Part shown: one piece after another, positions 55,585 to 64,000 of the stretch | Numbering within the stretch: the first letter of the stretch is position 1 | Layout of the letters: the number at the start of each line of letters is the position of its first letter | NCBI RefSeq assembly: GCF_009683175.1 | Contig: NZ_WKKW01000001.1 | Span: forward strand, 310,001-374,000 | Source: Bifidobacterium asteroides | GTDB lineage: Bacteria > Actinomycetota > Actinomycetes > Actinomycetales > Bifidobacteriaceae | Direction of reading: 5' to 3' | DNA length: 64,000 nucleotides | Made by a program: the position numbers and the translations under genes | Notes under the pieces: model-generated | Told to the model about the DNA's origin: nothing | The model's input: only the letters and a program-made list of their open reading frames with translations | Database searches by the model: none

Positions 55585-57009
55585 TCAGTAATGAATGTAT
55601 TGGTAGTTGCCTGCCCCATAGACCGTTTCATAGGTGGGGAAGGCGGCGAAGCCGGTGCCCCCTTCGGAGATGAGCACCGATCCATCCGAATTGACCCGCT
55701 CGACCACAGCCACGTGGCCATAGGACCAGTTGGCGTTCCAACGAGTGACCCGCTGGCCACGGGCGAAGACCATGACAGCACCGACATGAGGGGTGTTGTT
55801 GACCAGGTAGCCCAGGCCACGTGCCGTATTGGCCCAATCAGCCCCGTTACCCATATAGGAACCTACAGGCAGAGCCAACTGCGAACGGCGTATATAGGCC
55901 CAAAGTGTGCACTGCCGTGCGGGGTAGGCGCTGCCACCCACTGTATTGCCGGTGCTATGGCCATAGCAGAATCCGGAACCTGAGGGGCAGCTGCCCGGCA
56001 CTGCATAATTCATGCCGGAGGCGCCGCCGCCGCCACCGTTGCCTCTACCGCTATTACCACCGCCGCCATTGTTACTGGGCGGGGCAGGCCGTGGATTCCG
56101 TGCCGGACGGGATCCGCCGCCATTGCTGATCTGCTGGGCTCCTCCGGCATGCGGGTCAGCGCTGCCGCCCGGATTGCCGGTGTTCAGCGAGTCGATCATG
56201 GATTCGGTGGCCACGATATCTGCGGCTTCACGGGCCGACTGTGTGGTCAGGGCAGCCTTTTGACTCTCCAGCTGCTTGCGTGCTGCGGCCCCCTGGTCAC
56301 GCAGGGCCTGCAGGTGGTCCTGCTTGGCCTGAGCCGCCGCTACAGCCTGCTGGGCCACCGCCTGCTGTTGATCGGCCTTGGCCTTGAGCGTGCTGATCTG
56401 CTCCTCGATGGCCTCCAGACGTTGCTTCCTGTTCATGGAGGAGTTGAGGGTATTGGCTGCATCATTGGCCGTATTGGCTTCGGACCTGGTCACAGCCGCA
56501 TCGGACTGCATCTTGTCCACGAAGTCCTGGGTGCTTGAAGACTTGGTCACCACGTCCATGATCTGAGAAGTCTCGGACCCGTGGAAACTCTTTCTGGCCA
56601 TCTGAGCCACGCCAGCCTTGGCATCGTCATAATCGAGGCCGGTCTGACGAATCTTGGCCTCCAGATCTGCGCGATCCTTGCGGGCCGCCTCCAGGCGATC
56701 GTTGGTGGCCTGGACCAGGCTGTCAGCCTGCTCGGCCTGCTGCTGGGCATCGATGGCACTCTGCTGCGCAGCCGGAATCTGGTTGGAAGTCAGATCATCA
56801 AGGCTCAGTATCTGGTTGGCAAGTTGGGCGCTGACGCCAGCCAGCTTGCTCTTCAGGGCCGCGTGGTTCTGGACTTTCTGCTGGTAGCTGCTCCAGTCGG
56901 CCCGGGCAGGTTCAGGCGCTACGGACAGTCCGAGGATTCCGCCGCCCAGCATCATGGCCAACGATCCGACGAGGCCGCAGATAGCCTCCCACCGTTTGGT
57001 ACGATTCAT
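55585..57009 (-). CDS. Secreted CHAP-domain peptidoglycan hydrolase with coiled coil
   Basis: A 474-residue exported enzyme. An N-terminal signal sequence (ICGLVGSLAMMLGGGILGLS) with likely cleavage after ARA is followed by an Ala/Gln/Lys/Asp-rich coiled coil of about 220 residues, a Pro/Gly/Asn-rich linker and a C-terminal CHAP domain. The catalytic cysteine is in ARQCTLWAYIRR and the histidine in SYGHVAVVERVN. Such proteins with coiled coils are activated by FtsEX in other actinobacteria, and ftsX is next door, which supports the same role in daughter-cell separation. ATG 57009 is preferred; a GTG at 57024 overlaps the AGGG ribosome site. Confidence 0.9.
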   Translation of the reverse strand: MNRTKRWEAICGLVGSLAMMLGGGILGLSVAPEPARADWSSYQQKVQNHAALKSKLAGVSAQLANQILSLDDLTSNQIPAAQQSAIDAQQQAEQADSLVQATNDRLEAARKDRADLEAKIRQTGLDYDDAKAGVAQMARKSFHGSETSQIMDVVTKSSSTQDFVDKMQSDAAVTRSEANTANDAANTLNSSMNRKQRLEAIEEQISTLKAKADQQQAVAQQAVAAAQAKQDHLQALRDQGAAARKQLESQKAALTTQSAREAADIVATESMIDSLNTGNPGGSADPHAGGAQQISNGGGSRPARNPRPAPPSNNGGGGNSGRGNGGGGGASGMNYAVPGSCPSGSGFCYGHSTGNTVGGSAYPARQCTLWAYIRRSQLALPVGSYMGNGADWANTARGLGYLVNNTPHVGAVMVFARGQRVTRWNANWSYGHVAVVERVNSDGSVLISEGGTGFAAFPTYETVYGAGNYQYIHY

Positions 57010-57094
57010 GGTCAAGTCCCTCACTATCGCTATCCATGCTAGTCATCATTATGACAGAGATTGCGCCCCAAATCGATTGGCCGGTCGCCACAAA

Positions 57095-58018
57095 TCAGGT
57101 CCGCAAATACCGTCGCAGGGAGATGGAGGAGGCCAGTGCGGACAAGAGCATGGCCCCAAGGATCAAAGCTGGGGCTATGAGCAGGACCGTGGACTGGTCC
57201 ACGTAGGGCATCCATTGGACCGTGCGAGCCAGCCAGTCGGTAATGAAGAGCTTGACGATGGCGCTCAGAGCTCCGACAGCCAGAAGTGAACCCAGCAGGG
57301 AGGCCACCACGCCCTCCAGGATGAAGGGCAGCCGAATGGTCCAGTTGGAGGCTCCCACCAGTCTCATGATCTCCGTCTCGTTCCGACGTGCGGCAGCGCT
57401 CATCCTGATGGTGGTGCCGGTCAGCAGAATGGCCACAATCACCATCACCACAGCCAGGACCAGAGTGACCGCCGTGGCCCTGTTGAGGATTTTGAAGACC
57501 GGGTCGAATATCTGACGCTGATCGGAGACCTCCTCCACCCCATCGCGACCGGACAGCACCTCGGAGACCACCTGGTACTTGGTCGGGTCCTTGAGCTTGA
57601 GTCGCAGGGAACCCTGCATGTCCGCTGCGGTCATGGTCCTTCCCTCGTAGGTACCGTCAGGGTACTGCTTGAGGAAGGTGTTCTTGAAGAAGTCCTCACG
57701 GCTCTGATAGGTGATCTTGGCCACGGAGTCGCTCAGCTCGGTATTGATGGTGTTCTCCAGCTTGACGATCTCGTCATTGGTGGGGGCCTTGCCGGTCGCG
57801 CATGAGGCCGCCTGGCTGGTGCCGTCCGGGCAGAGCCAGACCACCACCTCCACCTGGTCGTACCAGTCTCCCTTGGCCTTGCTGATCTGAGCCTGCATGA
57901 GGCCCGAGGCGCCTATGAACAGAAATGAGATGAAGGTGACCAGCATGACCGAAAGGATCATGGACCCGTTGCGGCGCAGGTTGTCCCAGGTGCTGGAAAG
58001 GATGAACCGCAGTCTCAT
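57095..58018 (-). CDS. ftsX: Cell division protein FtsX
   Basis: FtsX is the membrane partner of FtsE; the pair controls septal peptidoglycan hydrolases. The 307-residue protein has four helices: one at about 21-43 (MILSVMLVTFISFLFIGASG), a large extracellular loop of about 125 residues including the C...C pair in WLCPDGTSQAASCATG, then three at the C-terminal half (AVTLVLAVVMVIVAILL, the loop RRNETEIMRLVGASNW, and two more). Overlaps ftsE by four bases. The extracellular loop would contact the CHAP hydrolase. Confidence 0.96.
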   Translation of the reverse strand: MRLRFILSSTWDNLRRNGSMILSVMLVTFISFLFIGASGLMQAQISKAKGDWYDQVEVVVWLCPDGTSQAASCATGKAPTNDEIVKLENTINTELSDSVAKITYQSREDFFKNTFLKQYPDGTYEGRTMTAADMQGSLRLKLKDPTKYQVVSEVLSGRDGVEEVSDQRQIFDPVFKILNRATAVTLVLAVVMVIVAILLTGTTIRMSAAARRNETEIMRLVGASNWTIRLPFILEGVVASLLGSLLAVGALSAIVKLFITDWLARTVQWMPYVDQSTVLLIAPALILGAMLLSALASSISLRRYLRT

Positions 58019-59799
58019 CGTGCTGCCTTCTTCTTGTCATCATGCTCATCCCGAGCCTGTGCTTCGTTCTCTCGACGGGGCTTCCTTGCCGCCTTGGGGG
58101 CTTCAGGCGGAGCAGGAGGAGCCGGCGGGGCTCCCATGGGCTCAGCATCGTGATGATTGTCGCTCATTGAGACCTTTTTATCGGTCCTGGCCTTGTTGGA
58201 GGACTGTTTTGAGGGTTTGGGGACGTCCTGCTTCTTCCGGCCTGCAGTCTGATCTGATTCGCCGGTCGGCTCTGCCGGGCTGGAGCCATCGGCCCCCGAA
58301 GGCTGATCGGGCCTCTTGAACCGTTGCCCACCATCAGAGGTCTTGGCGGAAGAACTTTTCATCGATCGTCGGTCATTGGCCTTGTCGTCCTTCTCGGGCG
58401 CTCTTTGACCTTGATCACGATTGCGTTCGTCATGCGCGAGACCCTTGCTGTCATCGCCGCGTTTCCCGTCCCGCTGCCTGCTGCCCGATTCTTCGGTCTG
58501 CCGATCCTGGGGCCTGCCTTCAGCGGTCGCCTTGGGCTGAACAGCATCCGAACCACGGGCAGGCTTGGGGGATTTTCTGGAAGCTGTACGTTCTGTATGA
58601 GCATGTCCTGCCTTGTCGTGGTCCCTGTCACCGGAACCGTCACTCGACTGACCGGATCGATCCTTGCTGGTCTGGGCCACAGGCCTGCGGAATCGCTCAT
58701 CCGAGTCAGACCCTGCAGCTGTGTCTTCGTGCTGACCAGGATCTTCCTGCGCGGACTCAAGGCTGCCCAGACCCTTGCCCCAGGTCAGGGTGTCCTCCAC
58801 CGAGGTGAAGACCTGCCCATAACGCCCGGTTCTCCCCGAATGCATGGATTTGGCCAGCCGTGCGATTCCCTCGTCGCCGTACTGACCCTGGTTGACGGCC
58901 TGCGCCACCGCTTGGACCACCTGCTTGGCCCCCTTGGTCCCATCCGCGATGGGCTCGGTGGCCGGGCTGTTCCCGTCCTGCACGACGACCCGCACCGGAC
59001 GGCGCCCTCCAACTCCTGCCTCGCGTGCACGGTCCAGGGCATCGCCGTCGGCGGGATCCCCGATGGCGTGATGGGAGCGCGCCGCAACCTCGGCATCGGG
59101 GAAGAAGCGCGAAGAATCGTAGGAACCGTGGGCCTCGTCGCGCATGATCCGACCCGTATGCAATTCCACCACCCGCTTGCGCATGGAGTTGACAATCTCC
59201 TCGTTGTGGGTGGCCATGACCACAGTGGTGCCTGTCCTGTTGATGGCATCCAGGACCTCCATGATGCCCAGGGAGGTGGTGGGATCAAGATTGCCGGTAG
59301 GCTCATCCGCGAGCAGAATTTCCGGGTTGTTGACGTAGGCCCGGGCCAGAGCCACACGCTGGGCCTCGCCGCCTGAGAGCTCGTGGGGATAGTTGTGTTC
59401 CTTGCCCGTCAGCCCCACGGTCTTGAGCACCTGAGGCACCAGGGTCTTGATGGTGGACCGACGGGCACCGATGACCTCCAGCGTGAAGGCCACGTTCTGC
59501 CATACGGTCTTGTTGTTGAGCAGCTTGTAATCCTGGAATACGAAACCGATGGAACGCCGGTAGCCGGGGATCTCGCGGTTGCGCAGACGTCGCAGGTCGT
59601 TGCCGGCCACGCGGATCTCCCCCTCGGTGGCCTCCTCCTCGCGCAGGAGCAGACGCAGCAGAGTGGTCTTGCCCGACCCGCTGGCGCCCACCAGAAAAAC
59701 GAAATCCCCGCGATTGACATCCAGGCTGATGTTATCCAAGGCCGGACGAGACCCCTTGGGGTAAATCTTGGTCACGCCCTTGAGCGAAATCAACGCCAT
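58015..59799 (-). CDS. ftsE: Cell division ATPase FtsE with 370-residue C-terminal extension
   Basis: The first 225 residues are standard FtsE: ALISLKGVTKIYPKGSRPAL, Walker A FLVGASGSGKTTLLRLLL, signature HELSGGEAQRVALARAYV, Walker B ILLADEPTGNLDPTTS and switch VVMATHNEEIV. The rest (about residues 226-594) is a highly charged, Ser/Asp/Lys/Arg/Gln-rich tail with no obvious fold, ending KAARKPRRENEAQARDEHDDKKKAAR (in parts). FtsE proteins are usually about 230 residues. Extended forms occur in bifidobacteria, but this tail is long. It stays in frame and overlaps ftsX, so it is real coding. Confidence 0.95.
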   Translation of the reverse strand: MALISLKGVTKIYPKGSRPALDNISLDVNRGDFVFLVGASGSGKTTLLRLLLREEEATEGEIRVAGNDLRRLRNREIPGYRRSIGFVFQDYKLLNNKTVWQNVAFTLEVIGARRSTIKTLVPQVLKTVGLTGKEHNYPHELSGGEAQRVALARAYVNNPEILLADEPTGNLDPTTSLGIMEVLDAINRTGTTVVMATHNEEIVNSMRKRVVELHTGRIMRDEAHGSYDSSRFFPDAEVAARSHHAIGDPADGDALDRAREAGVGGRRPVRVVVQDGNSPATEPIADGTKGAKQVVQAVAQAVNQGQYGDEGIARLAKSMHSGRTGRYGQVFTSVEDTLTWGKGLGSLESAQEDPGQHEDTAAGSDSDERFRRPVAQTSKDRSGQSSDGSGDRDHDKAGHAHTERTASRKSPKPARGSDAVQPKATAEGRPQDRQTEESGSRQRDGKRGDDSKGLAHDERNRDQGQRAPEKDDKANDRRSMKSSSAKTSDGGQRFKRPDQPSGADGSSPAEPTGESDQTAGRKKQDVPKPSKQSSNKARTDKKVSMSDNHHDAEPMGAPPAPPAPPEAPKAARKPRRENEAQARDEHDDKKKAAR

Positions 59800-59896
59800 T
59801 TACACTCCGTTCCTCGGTATTCCCATACAGAGGCTATCAAGAAGACCGACACTACTCACTCATGAAACACCGACCAGACCTGAGCCGGACGAAGCT

Positions 59897-61030
59897 CTAC
59901 TTGCTGGCTTCCTCCTCGCGAGCCTGGACCCGCTGCTGATGCCGCCAGCGAATGCCGGCCTCGATGAAGGCGTCAATGTCACCGTCGAAGACCCCCTGGG
60001 TATCTGAGGTCTCGTATCCGGTGCGCAGGTCCTTGACCATCTGGTAGGGATGCAGCACATAGGAGCGCATCTGGTCGCCCCAGCTGGCCTTGATGTCGCC
60101 GGCCAGCTCCTTCTTCTTCTTGGCCTCCTCCTCGTGCCGCAGAACCAGCAGCCGGGACTGAAGAACAGCCATGGCAGCCGCGCGGTTCTGGATCTGGCTG
60201 CGCTCATCCTGCATGGTGACCACGATGTTGGTCGGCAGGTGGGTGATGCGCACGGCCGAATAGGTGGTGTTGACACCCTGGCCGCCTGGGCCGGAGGAGC
60301 AGTAGGTGTCCACTCGGATGTCCGAGTCGGGGATGTCGATGTGGTCGGTGGGCTCCACCAGGGGGATGACCTCGACGGCGGCGAAAGAGGTCTGCCGCCT
60401 GCCCTGGTTGTCGAAGGGCGAGATCCGCACCAGACGATGGGTGCCGCCCTCCACCGACAACCGCCCATACGCATAGGGGGCATCCACCTGGAAGGTGGCC
60501 GACTTGATGCCGGCCTCCTCCGCGTAAGAGGTGTCCATGACCTTGGTGGAGAAGCCATGCCGCTCAGCCCAACGCATGTACATGCGCAGGAGCATCTGCG
60601 CCCAGTCGGCCGCGTCCACCCCGCCGGCGCCCGAGCGGATGGTGACCACGGCAGCGCGCTCGTCGTACTCCCCGTCCAGCAGGGTCTGAATCTCCATGTC
60701 ATCCAGGTCGGATCTCAAAGAGTCGATCTCCTTGCGGGCCTCCACCAGGGTGTCCTGATCATGCTCCTCCTGGCCCAGCTCCTCCAAGGCCTGCACATCA
60801 TCCAGCCGGGAGGATGCGGACTCCAGGTGCTTGAGCTGGGATTGCAGGGCCGAGAGCCTGCTGGTCACCTTCTGAGCATTCTCCTGGTCGTCCCAGAGTC
60901 CGGGCGCGCTGGCCTGACGCTCCAGATCCGCAATCCGCGAGCGCAGACCATCCGGGTCCAGCGCCTTGGAAATCATCTCGTACTTGGCCTTGGCCTGCTC
61001 CAATGCTTGAGCAAAATCCATCTCTGCCAT
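59897..61030 (-). CDS. prfB: Peptide chain release factor 2
   Basis: RF2 ends translation at UGA and UAA. The 377-residue protein carries the SPF tripeptide ([15 protein letters not shown]) and the GGQ loop [20 protein letters not shown]. The reading frame is continuous from the ATG, with no in-frame stop in the region where E. coli prfB has its autoregulatory frameshift, so expression is not controlled that way. It lies 97 bases upstream of ftsE on the same strand. A 43-residue membrane peptide gene precedes it. Confidence 0.97.
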   Translation of the reverse strand: MAEMDFAQALEQAKAKYEMISKALDPDGLRSRIADLERQASAPGLWDDQENAQKVTSRLSALQSQLKHLESASSRLDDVQALEELGQEEHDQDTLVEARKEIDSLRSDLDDMEIQTLLDGEYDERAAVVTIRSGAGGVDAADWAQMLLRMYMRWAERHGFSTKVMDTSYAEEAGIKSATFQVDAPYAYGRLSVEGGTHRLVRISPFDNQGRRQTSFAAVEVIPLVEPTDHIDIPDSDIRVDTYCSSGPGGQGVNTTYSAVRITHLPTNIVVTMQDERSQIQNRAAAMAVLQSRLLVLRHEEEAKKKKELAGDIKASWGDQMRSYVLHPYQMVKDLRTGYETSDTQGVFDGDIDAFIEAGIRWRHQQRVQAREEEASK

Positions 61031-61137
61031 ACCGTCTCACCGCTTTCCGGACCGGCTCCGCACGAGCCGACCACCGTCTTCATTCCTGTGTGCCTTTGCC
61101 TGTGACGGCCGGATTCCCGCCGACCGGACGGACCGGG

Positions 61138-61269
61138 TCAAAGGCCGCTGAAGATGGCCGGGATGACAAGACTGGCCAGCAGAGCCACGGCGATGACCAG
61201 GCAGACCGCTCTGGCCGTATTGCGGCGCCGACGCTCCCGGCGCTCCCGCTCATGACTGTAGGCACTCAT
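61138..61269 (-). CDS. Small membrane protein (43 residues)
   Basis: A short frame encodes a basic N-terminus SAYSHERERRERRRRNTARA followed by one hydrophobic segment VCLVIAVALLASLVIPAIF and a short end SGL. It looks like a single-pass protein with its Arg-rich side in the cytoplasm. AGG lies 13 bases upstream; the ATG at 61269 has a moderate site. It lies 107 bases upstream of prfB on the same strand and is otherwise unlisted in this gap (61031-61416). Function unknown. Confidence 0.55.
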   Translation of the reverse strand: MSAYSHERERRERRRRNTARAVCLVIAVALLASLVIPAIFSGL

Positions 61270-61416
61270 AGTCGGTAATTTTACCTATCGGCTGGGACCT
61301 GGCTGGCGCCAATCCAGACCCGACTGCCGGACGGACTGCCTGTATTTGAGCGTCGACCGGTTTATCCTGTAAGACAACTTGATGTCAACACGAGTGCACC
61401 GCCTGAAGGAGGAACG

Positions 61417-62376
61417 ATGAGCACAGCACGCACCGCATGGGGTTGGGGCCTGGCCAGCCAGGACGAGCAGGGCCGGACCCTGGACGTCTGGTACCCCAAG
61501 GCCGAGATCTCCACACCGCCAACCCCGGAGAACCGCCCCAACCACGACTTCGGCGACCAGGTACACAACCAGCCCGACGCCCGCGGCATCCGAAGGGTGC
61601 CGGTCTTCACCGTGGCTGATCTGGATGGCCCGATAGCCGATGCCGCCGACGCCTATCTGCGGCTTCACCTGCTCAGCATGCGCTTGACCCCGCCCAACAG
61701 CATGAACCTGGACGGGATCTTCGAACAACTGACCACGGTGGTCTGGACCAACTACGGACCCTTCGCCGTGGAGGACTTCGCCCTGCGTAGGTCAGGGGTC
61801 ATGGCTGCGGCCAGCCGGTCCATGCCGGGCATCCCGGTGACGCAGGTAACGGTGCTGAGCGTGGACAAGTTCCCCCGCATGGTTGATTACGTGGTTCCCG
61901 AGGGAGTCCGCATCGGCAATGCCGACCGGATTCGGCTCGGCGCCCACCTTGCGCCGGGAACGACGGTCATGCATGAAGGCTTCGTAAACTTCAACGCCGG
62001 AACCCTGGGCCATTCCATGGTCGAAGGCCGGATCTCACAGGGGGTCGTGGTCGGCGACGGTTCGGACATCGGCGGAGGAGCCTCCATCATGGGCACCCTG
62101 TCCGGCGGAGGCCGCCATCGGGTCTCCATCGGTCAGCACTCCCTGCTGGGGGCCAACGCCGGCATCGGTATCTCACTGGGCGACGACTGCGTGGTCGAAG
62201 CCGGGCTCTACGTCACCGCCGGCACCAAGATCGGCCTGGGCGATCAGGTGGTCAAGGGGGCGGAGCTCAGCGGACGGGATCATCTGCTCTTCATCCGCGA
62301 CTCCCGCACTGGCCAGGTCAAAGCCCTGCCCCGCAAGAAGGGCATCGAGCTGAACGAGCGGCTGCACGCCAACTGA
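61417..62376 (+). CDS. dapD: Tetrahydrodipicolinate N-succinyltransferase
   Basis: DapD makes N-succinyl-2-amino-6-oxopimelate from tetrahydrodipicolinate in lysine and diaminopimelate synthesis. The 319-residue protein has an N-terminal helical region ([23 protein letters not shown] in parts) and a left-handed beta helix of hexapeptide repeats in the C-terminal half, seen as [33 protein letters not shown] (in parts). This is the long actinobacterial subclass. GGAGG lies before ATG. It converges on gltA with 18 bases between. Confidence 0.95.
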   Translation: MSTARTAWGWGLASQDEQGRTLDVWYPKAEISTPPTPENRPNHDFGDQVHNQPDARGIRRVPVFTVADLDGPIADAADAYLRLHLLSMRLTPPNSMNLDGIFEQLTTVVWTNYGPFAVEDFALRRSGVMAAASRSMPGIPVTQVTVLSVDKFPRMVDYVVPEGVRIGNADRIRLGAHLAPGTTVMHEGFVNFNAGTLGHSMVEGRISQGVVVGDGSDIGGGASIMGTLSGGGRHRVSIGQHSLLGANAGIGISLGDDCVVEAGLYVTAGTKIGLGDQVVKGAELSGRDHLLFIRDSRTGQVKALPRKKGIELNERLHAN

Positions 62377-62394
62377 GCCCGGCGGTCATGGGGC

Positions 62395-63684
62395 TCAGCG
62401 CTGCTCCATGGGCAGGTAGTCGCGTGGGCCCTGACCGGTATAGACCTGCCTGGGACGCCCGATTTTCGTGTCAGGATCGTCCAGCATCTCCCGGTACTGG
62501 GCGATCCATCCGGGGATGCGTCCCAATGCGAAGAGCGTGGTGAACATCTCCGGGTCGAAGCCGATGTCGCGGTAGATGAGCCCGGTGTAGAAGTCCACGT
62601 TGGGATAGAGATGGCGTTCGACGAAATAGTCGTCATGCAGTGCCAGGTCCTCCAGCTCCAGAGCCACGTCGAAGAGCTCCGCATCCTCGGCATTCCTATC
62701 CTGATCGGGTTCGTCCATGAGCTTGTAGAGCCACTGCTTGGCAATGGCCGCGCGCGGGTCATAGGACTTATAGACCCGGTGGCCCAGACCCGCGATTTTC
62801 CGCCCCTCGCTCTTGGCCTGGTCCACATACCCCCGCACGCCCAGTCCGGAATCCCGTATGCTCTTCAACTGACGCAACACGGCCTCGTTGGCGCCGCCGT
62901 GCAGGGGACCTGACAGGGTATTGATGCCGGCAGCCACTGCCGAATACAGGTTGGCCCGTGCTGATCCGGCAATCCGGACCACTGAGGTGGAGCAGTTCTG
63001 CTCATGGTCGGCATGTATGATCAGAAGCTTGTCCAGGGCCTGCACCTTGAGAGGATCGGCCTGATAGGGCTGGTAGGGCATGGCGAAGCTCATCCGCAGG
63101 AAGTCCTCCACATAGCCCCAGGTCCTGTCCGGGTAGAGCAGCGGCTGGTCACGGCGACGACGGTGGATCAGGGAGACGATGGTGCGCACCTTGGCCATGA
63201 TGATGGCACTGGCCTCATCCAGCTGGTCGGGATCATCAACATTGCAGGTGTCCGGGTGGAAGCCGGCCAGGGCATTGACCGCCGCAGCCAGCACACTCAT
63301 GGGATGAGCCTGGCGCGGGAAGGACGAGAGCAGATGGCGGAAGTCCTCCCCTACGACCGTGTAACCCAGGACATGGCTGCGGAACCGTTGGTACTGCTCG
63401 GCATCAGGCAACTCGCCGTGGGACAGCAGCCAGGCCACTTCAAGAAAATTGGATTGAGCGCACAGGTCCTCTATGGCATAGCCCCTGTAGCGCAGTATGG
63501 ACCGCTTGCCGTCAATGAAGGTGATTCCCGAAACACACTGGGCCGTGGTCTGGAAGCCCGGATCCAGCGTGACCCAGCCGTCGTTGCGCAGGGAGGAGAC
63601 CAGAATGCCATCGGGCCCTTCGGTGGCGCGAACCAGGGGAAGATCAACCTGTTCGGAATCGATGGACAACCGTGCTGTAGACAC
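62395..63684 (-). CDS. gltA: Citrate synthase
   Basis: GltA condenses acetyl-CoA and oxaloacetate. The 429-residue protein has catalytic histidines in GPLHGGANEAVL and AGLGHRVYKSYDPRA, plus RYRGYAIEDLC and the C-terminal DFYTGLIYRDIGFD. In bifidobacteria it likely feeds glutamate synthesis rather than a full citric acid cycle. Upstream in-frame codons reach 63798, but GTG 63684 (STARLSIDSEQ follows) is preferred because AGGAGG lies 6 bases before it. No ATG is in a good position. Confidence 0.95.
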   Translation of the reverse strand: MSTARLSIDSEQVDLPLVRATEGPDGILVSSLRNDGWVTLDPGFQTTAQCVSGITFIDGKRSILRYRGYAIEDLCAQSNFLEVAWLLSHGELPDAEQYQRFRSHVLGYTVVGEDFRHLLSSFPRQAHPMSVLAAAVNALAGFHPDTCNVDDPDQLDEASAIIMAKVRTIVSLIHRRRRDQPLLYPDRTWGYVEDFLRMSFAMPYQPYQADPLKVQALDKLLIIHADHEQNCSTSVVRIAGSARANLYSAVAAGINTLSGPLHGGANEAVLRQLKSIRDSGLGVRGYVDQAKSEGRKIAGLGHRVYKSYDPRAAIAKQWLYKLMDEPDQDRNAEDAELFDVALELEDLALHDDYFVERHLYPNVDFYTGLIYRDIGFDPEMFTTLFALGRIPGWIAQYREMLDDPDTKIGRPRQVYTGQGPRDYLPMEQR

Positions 63685-63956
63685 CACGCACCTCCTGTTG
63701 ATCAACCAGTGAGGTGCCAGTGAGAGTCGGCGGCCAGGCCGGATCAGGCTACCGGCACCTGTACCGGCGTGGAATTGCCGACATGCTAGCAGAAACAACC
63801 ACGACTTCGATTACCGGCTTGTAACCACAAGCATGAATCCGTCACCTCCACCAACGACGCGCAGGTCCAAGCCAGTGCCGTCTTCGTCCCCGCACCAGCG
63901 TGCCGGCACAGGGCAAGGAGGAAAGTGCAGGTATCAAACAGGGCCGGCATCAAAGA
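63685..63956. other. Upstream region of gltA without a gene
   Basis: Nothing codes here convincingly. The region carries the gltA leader and presumably its promoter, although no strong -35/-10 pair is visible; TAGCAT near 63785 is a weak -10 candidate on the minus strand. A 66-codon open frame at 63786-63986 has no ribosome site and is rejected. Confidence 0.4.
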
Positions 63957-63997
63957 GGAACCCAGGAGCATCCACATTGTGGACATTCCTGGGTCCC
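63957..63997. terminator. Strong stem-loop near the window end
   Basis: CCCAGGA (63961-63967) pairs with TCCTGGG (63987-63993), and TCCACA pairs with TGTGGA (63971-63983) inside, separated by three-base internal loops. Outer GGAA/TCCC positions extend the stem. It is probably the terminator of a gene beyond the window or a structured leader. Confidence 0.5.
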
Positions 63998-64000
63998 TTA

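Noticed and set aside
59897-61030. Programmed frameshift in prfB
   Set aside because: The frame is open from the ATG through the region where other bacteria have an in-frame UGA, so no frameshift is needed.
60050-61105. 351-codon open frame on the + strand opposite prfB
   Set aside because: Complement of an intact RF2 gene with GGQ and SPF motifs; the frame has no family likeness.
63786-63986. 66-codon open frame on the minus strand at the window end
   Set aside because: No ribosome site, Cys/Trp/Leu-rich unlike a real protein, and it runs through a stem-loop.

Overview
The window is high-GC, gene-dense DNA from an actinobacterium, almost certainly a Bifidobacterium. The evidence is the family-typical LuxS next to RecQ, a GH42 beta-galactosidase, the prfB-ftsE-ftsX-CHAP-smpB block with an oversized FtsE, the alr-ohr-dgt-dnaG block, and the absence of any recognisable respiratory chain. 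A membrane-anchored copper nitrite reductase and a beta-L-arabinofuranosidase locus would suit an insect-gut, plant or pollen-feeding lineage such as the B. asteroides group, but that assignment is inference.

Layout. 1-5.7 kb: 3' end of an MprF-like membrane protein, a Fur-type regulator, purK-purE, a divergent Dxs-like transketolase and a tRNA-Arg(UCU). 5.7-8.4 kb: a Nudix hydrolase, an unrecognised 518-residue protein with two C-terminal membrane segments and visibly lower GC, and a 500-base gap. 8.4-13.4 kb: a TM2-domain protein, then a three-part fusion (polytopic membrane domain, cupredoxin, CuNiR) divergent from a winged-helix regulator with clustered cysteines, a ferredoxin and a 3-methyladenine DNA glycosylase. 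13.4-18.6 kb: three transporters and a nucleoside hydrolase. 18.7-21.2 kb: a GIY-YIG/DUF2075 helicase divergent from a MazG-like nucleotide pyrophosphohydrolase, the best candidate for an under-described (possibly defence) module. 21.2-28.8 kb: HAD phosphatase, small XRE protein, a decayed membrane-protein fragment, and the dnaG-dgt-ohr-alr-GNAT block.

29-35.6 kb: a LacI-controlled operon for beta-L-arabinofuranoside use (lipoprotein, two permeases, GH127 enzyme), with a promoter and an overlapping inverted repeat visible upstream. 35.6-40.6 kb: luxS, recQ, and a GntR-ATPase-permease operon with a perfect 20-bp palindrome upstream. 40.7-46 kb: a complete five-gene oligopeptide ABC operon with overlapping or closely abutting genes. 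46-51.8 kb: coaX, GH42 beta-galactosidase (converging on and overlapping coaX), an RluA-type pseudouridine synthase and glmS. 51.9-54.7 kb: a polar amino-acid ABC transporter with a 12-bp hairpin between its first two genes. 55-61.3 kb: smpB, a secreted CHAP hydrolase, ftsX, ftsE, prfB and an unlisted 43-residue membrane peptide. 61.4-63.7 kb: dapD and gltA.

No CRISPR array, insertion sequence, integrase, prophage or rRNA is visible. Most start codons were adjusted to those with a Shine-Dalgarno site and family-typical N-termini. Functional calls rest on reading motifs by eye; no database search was run.
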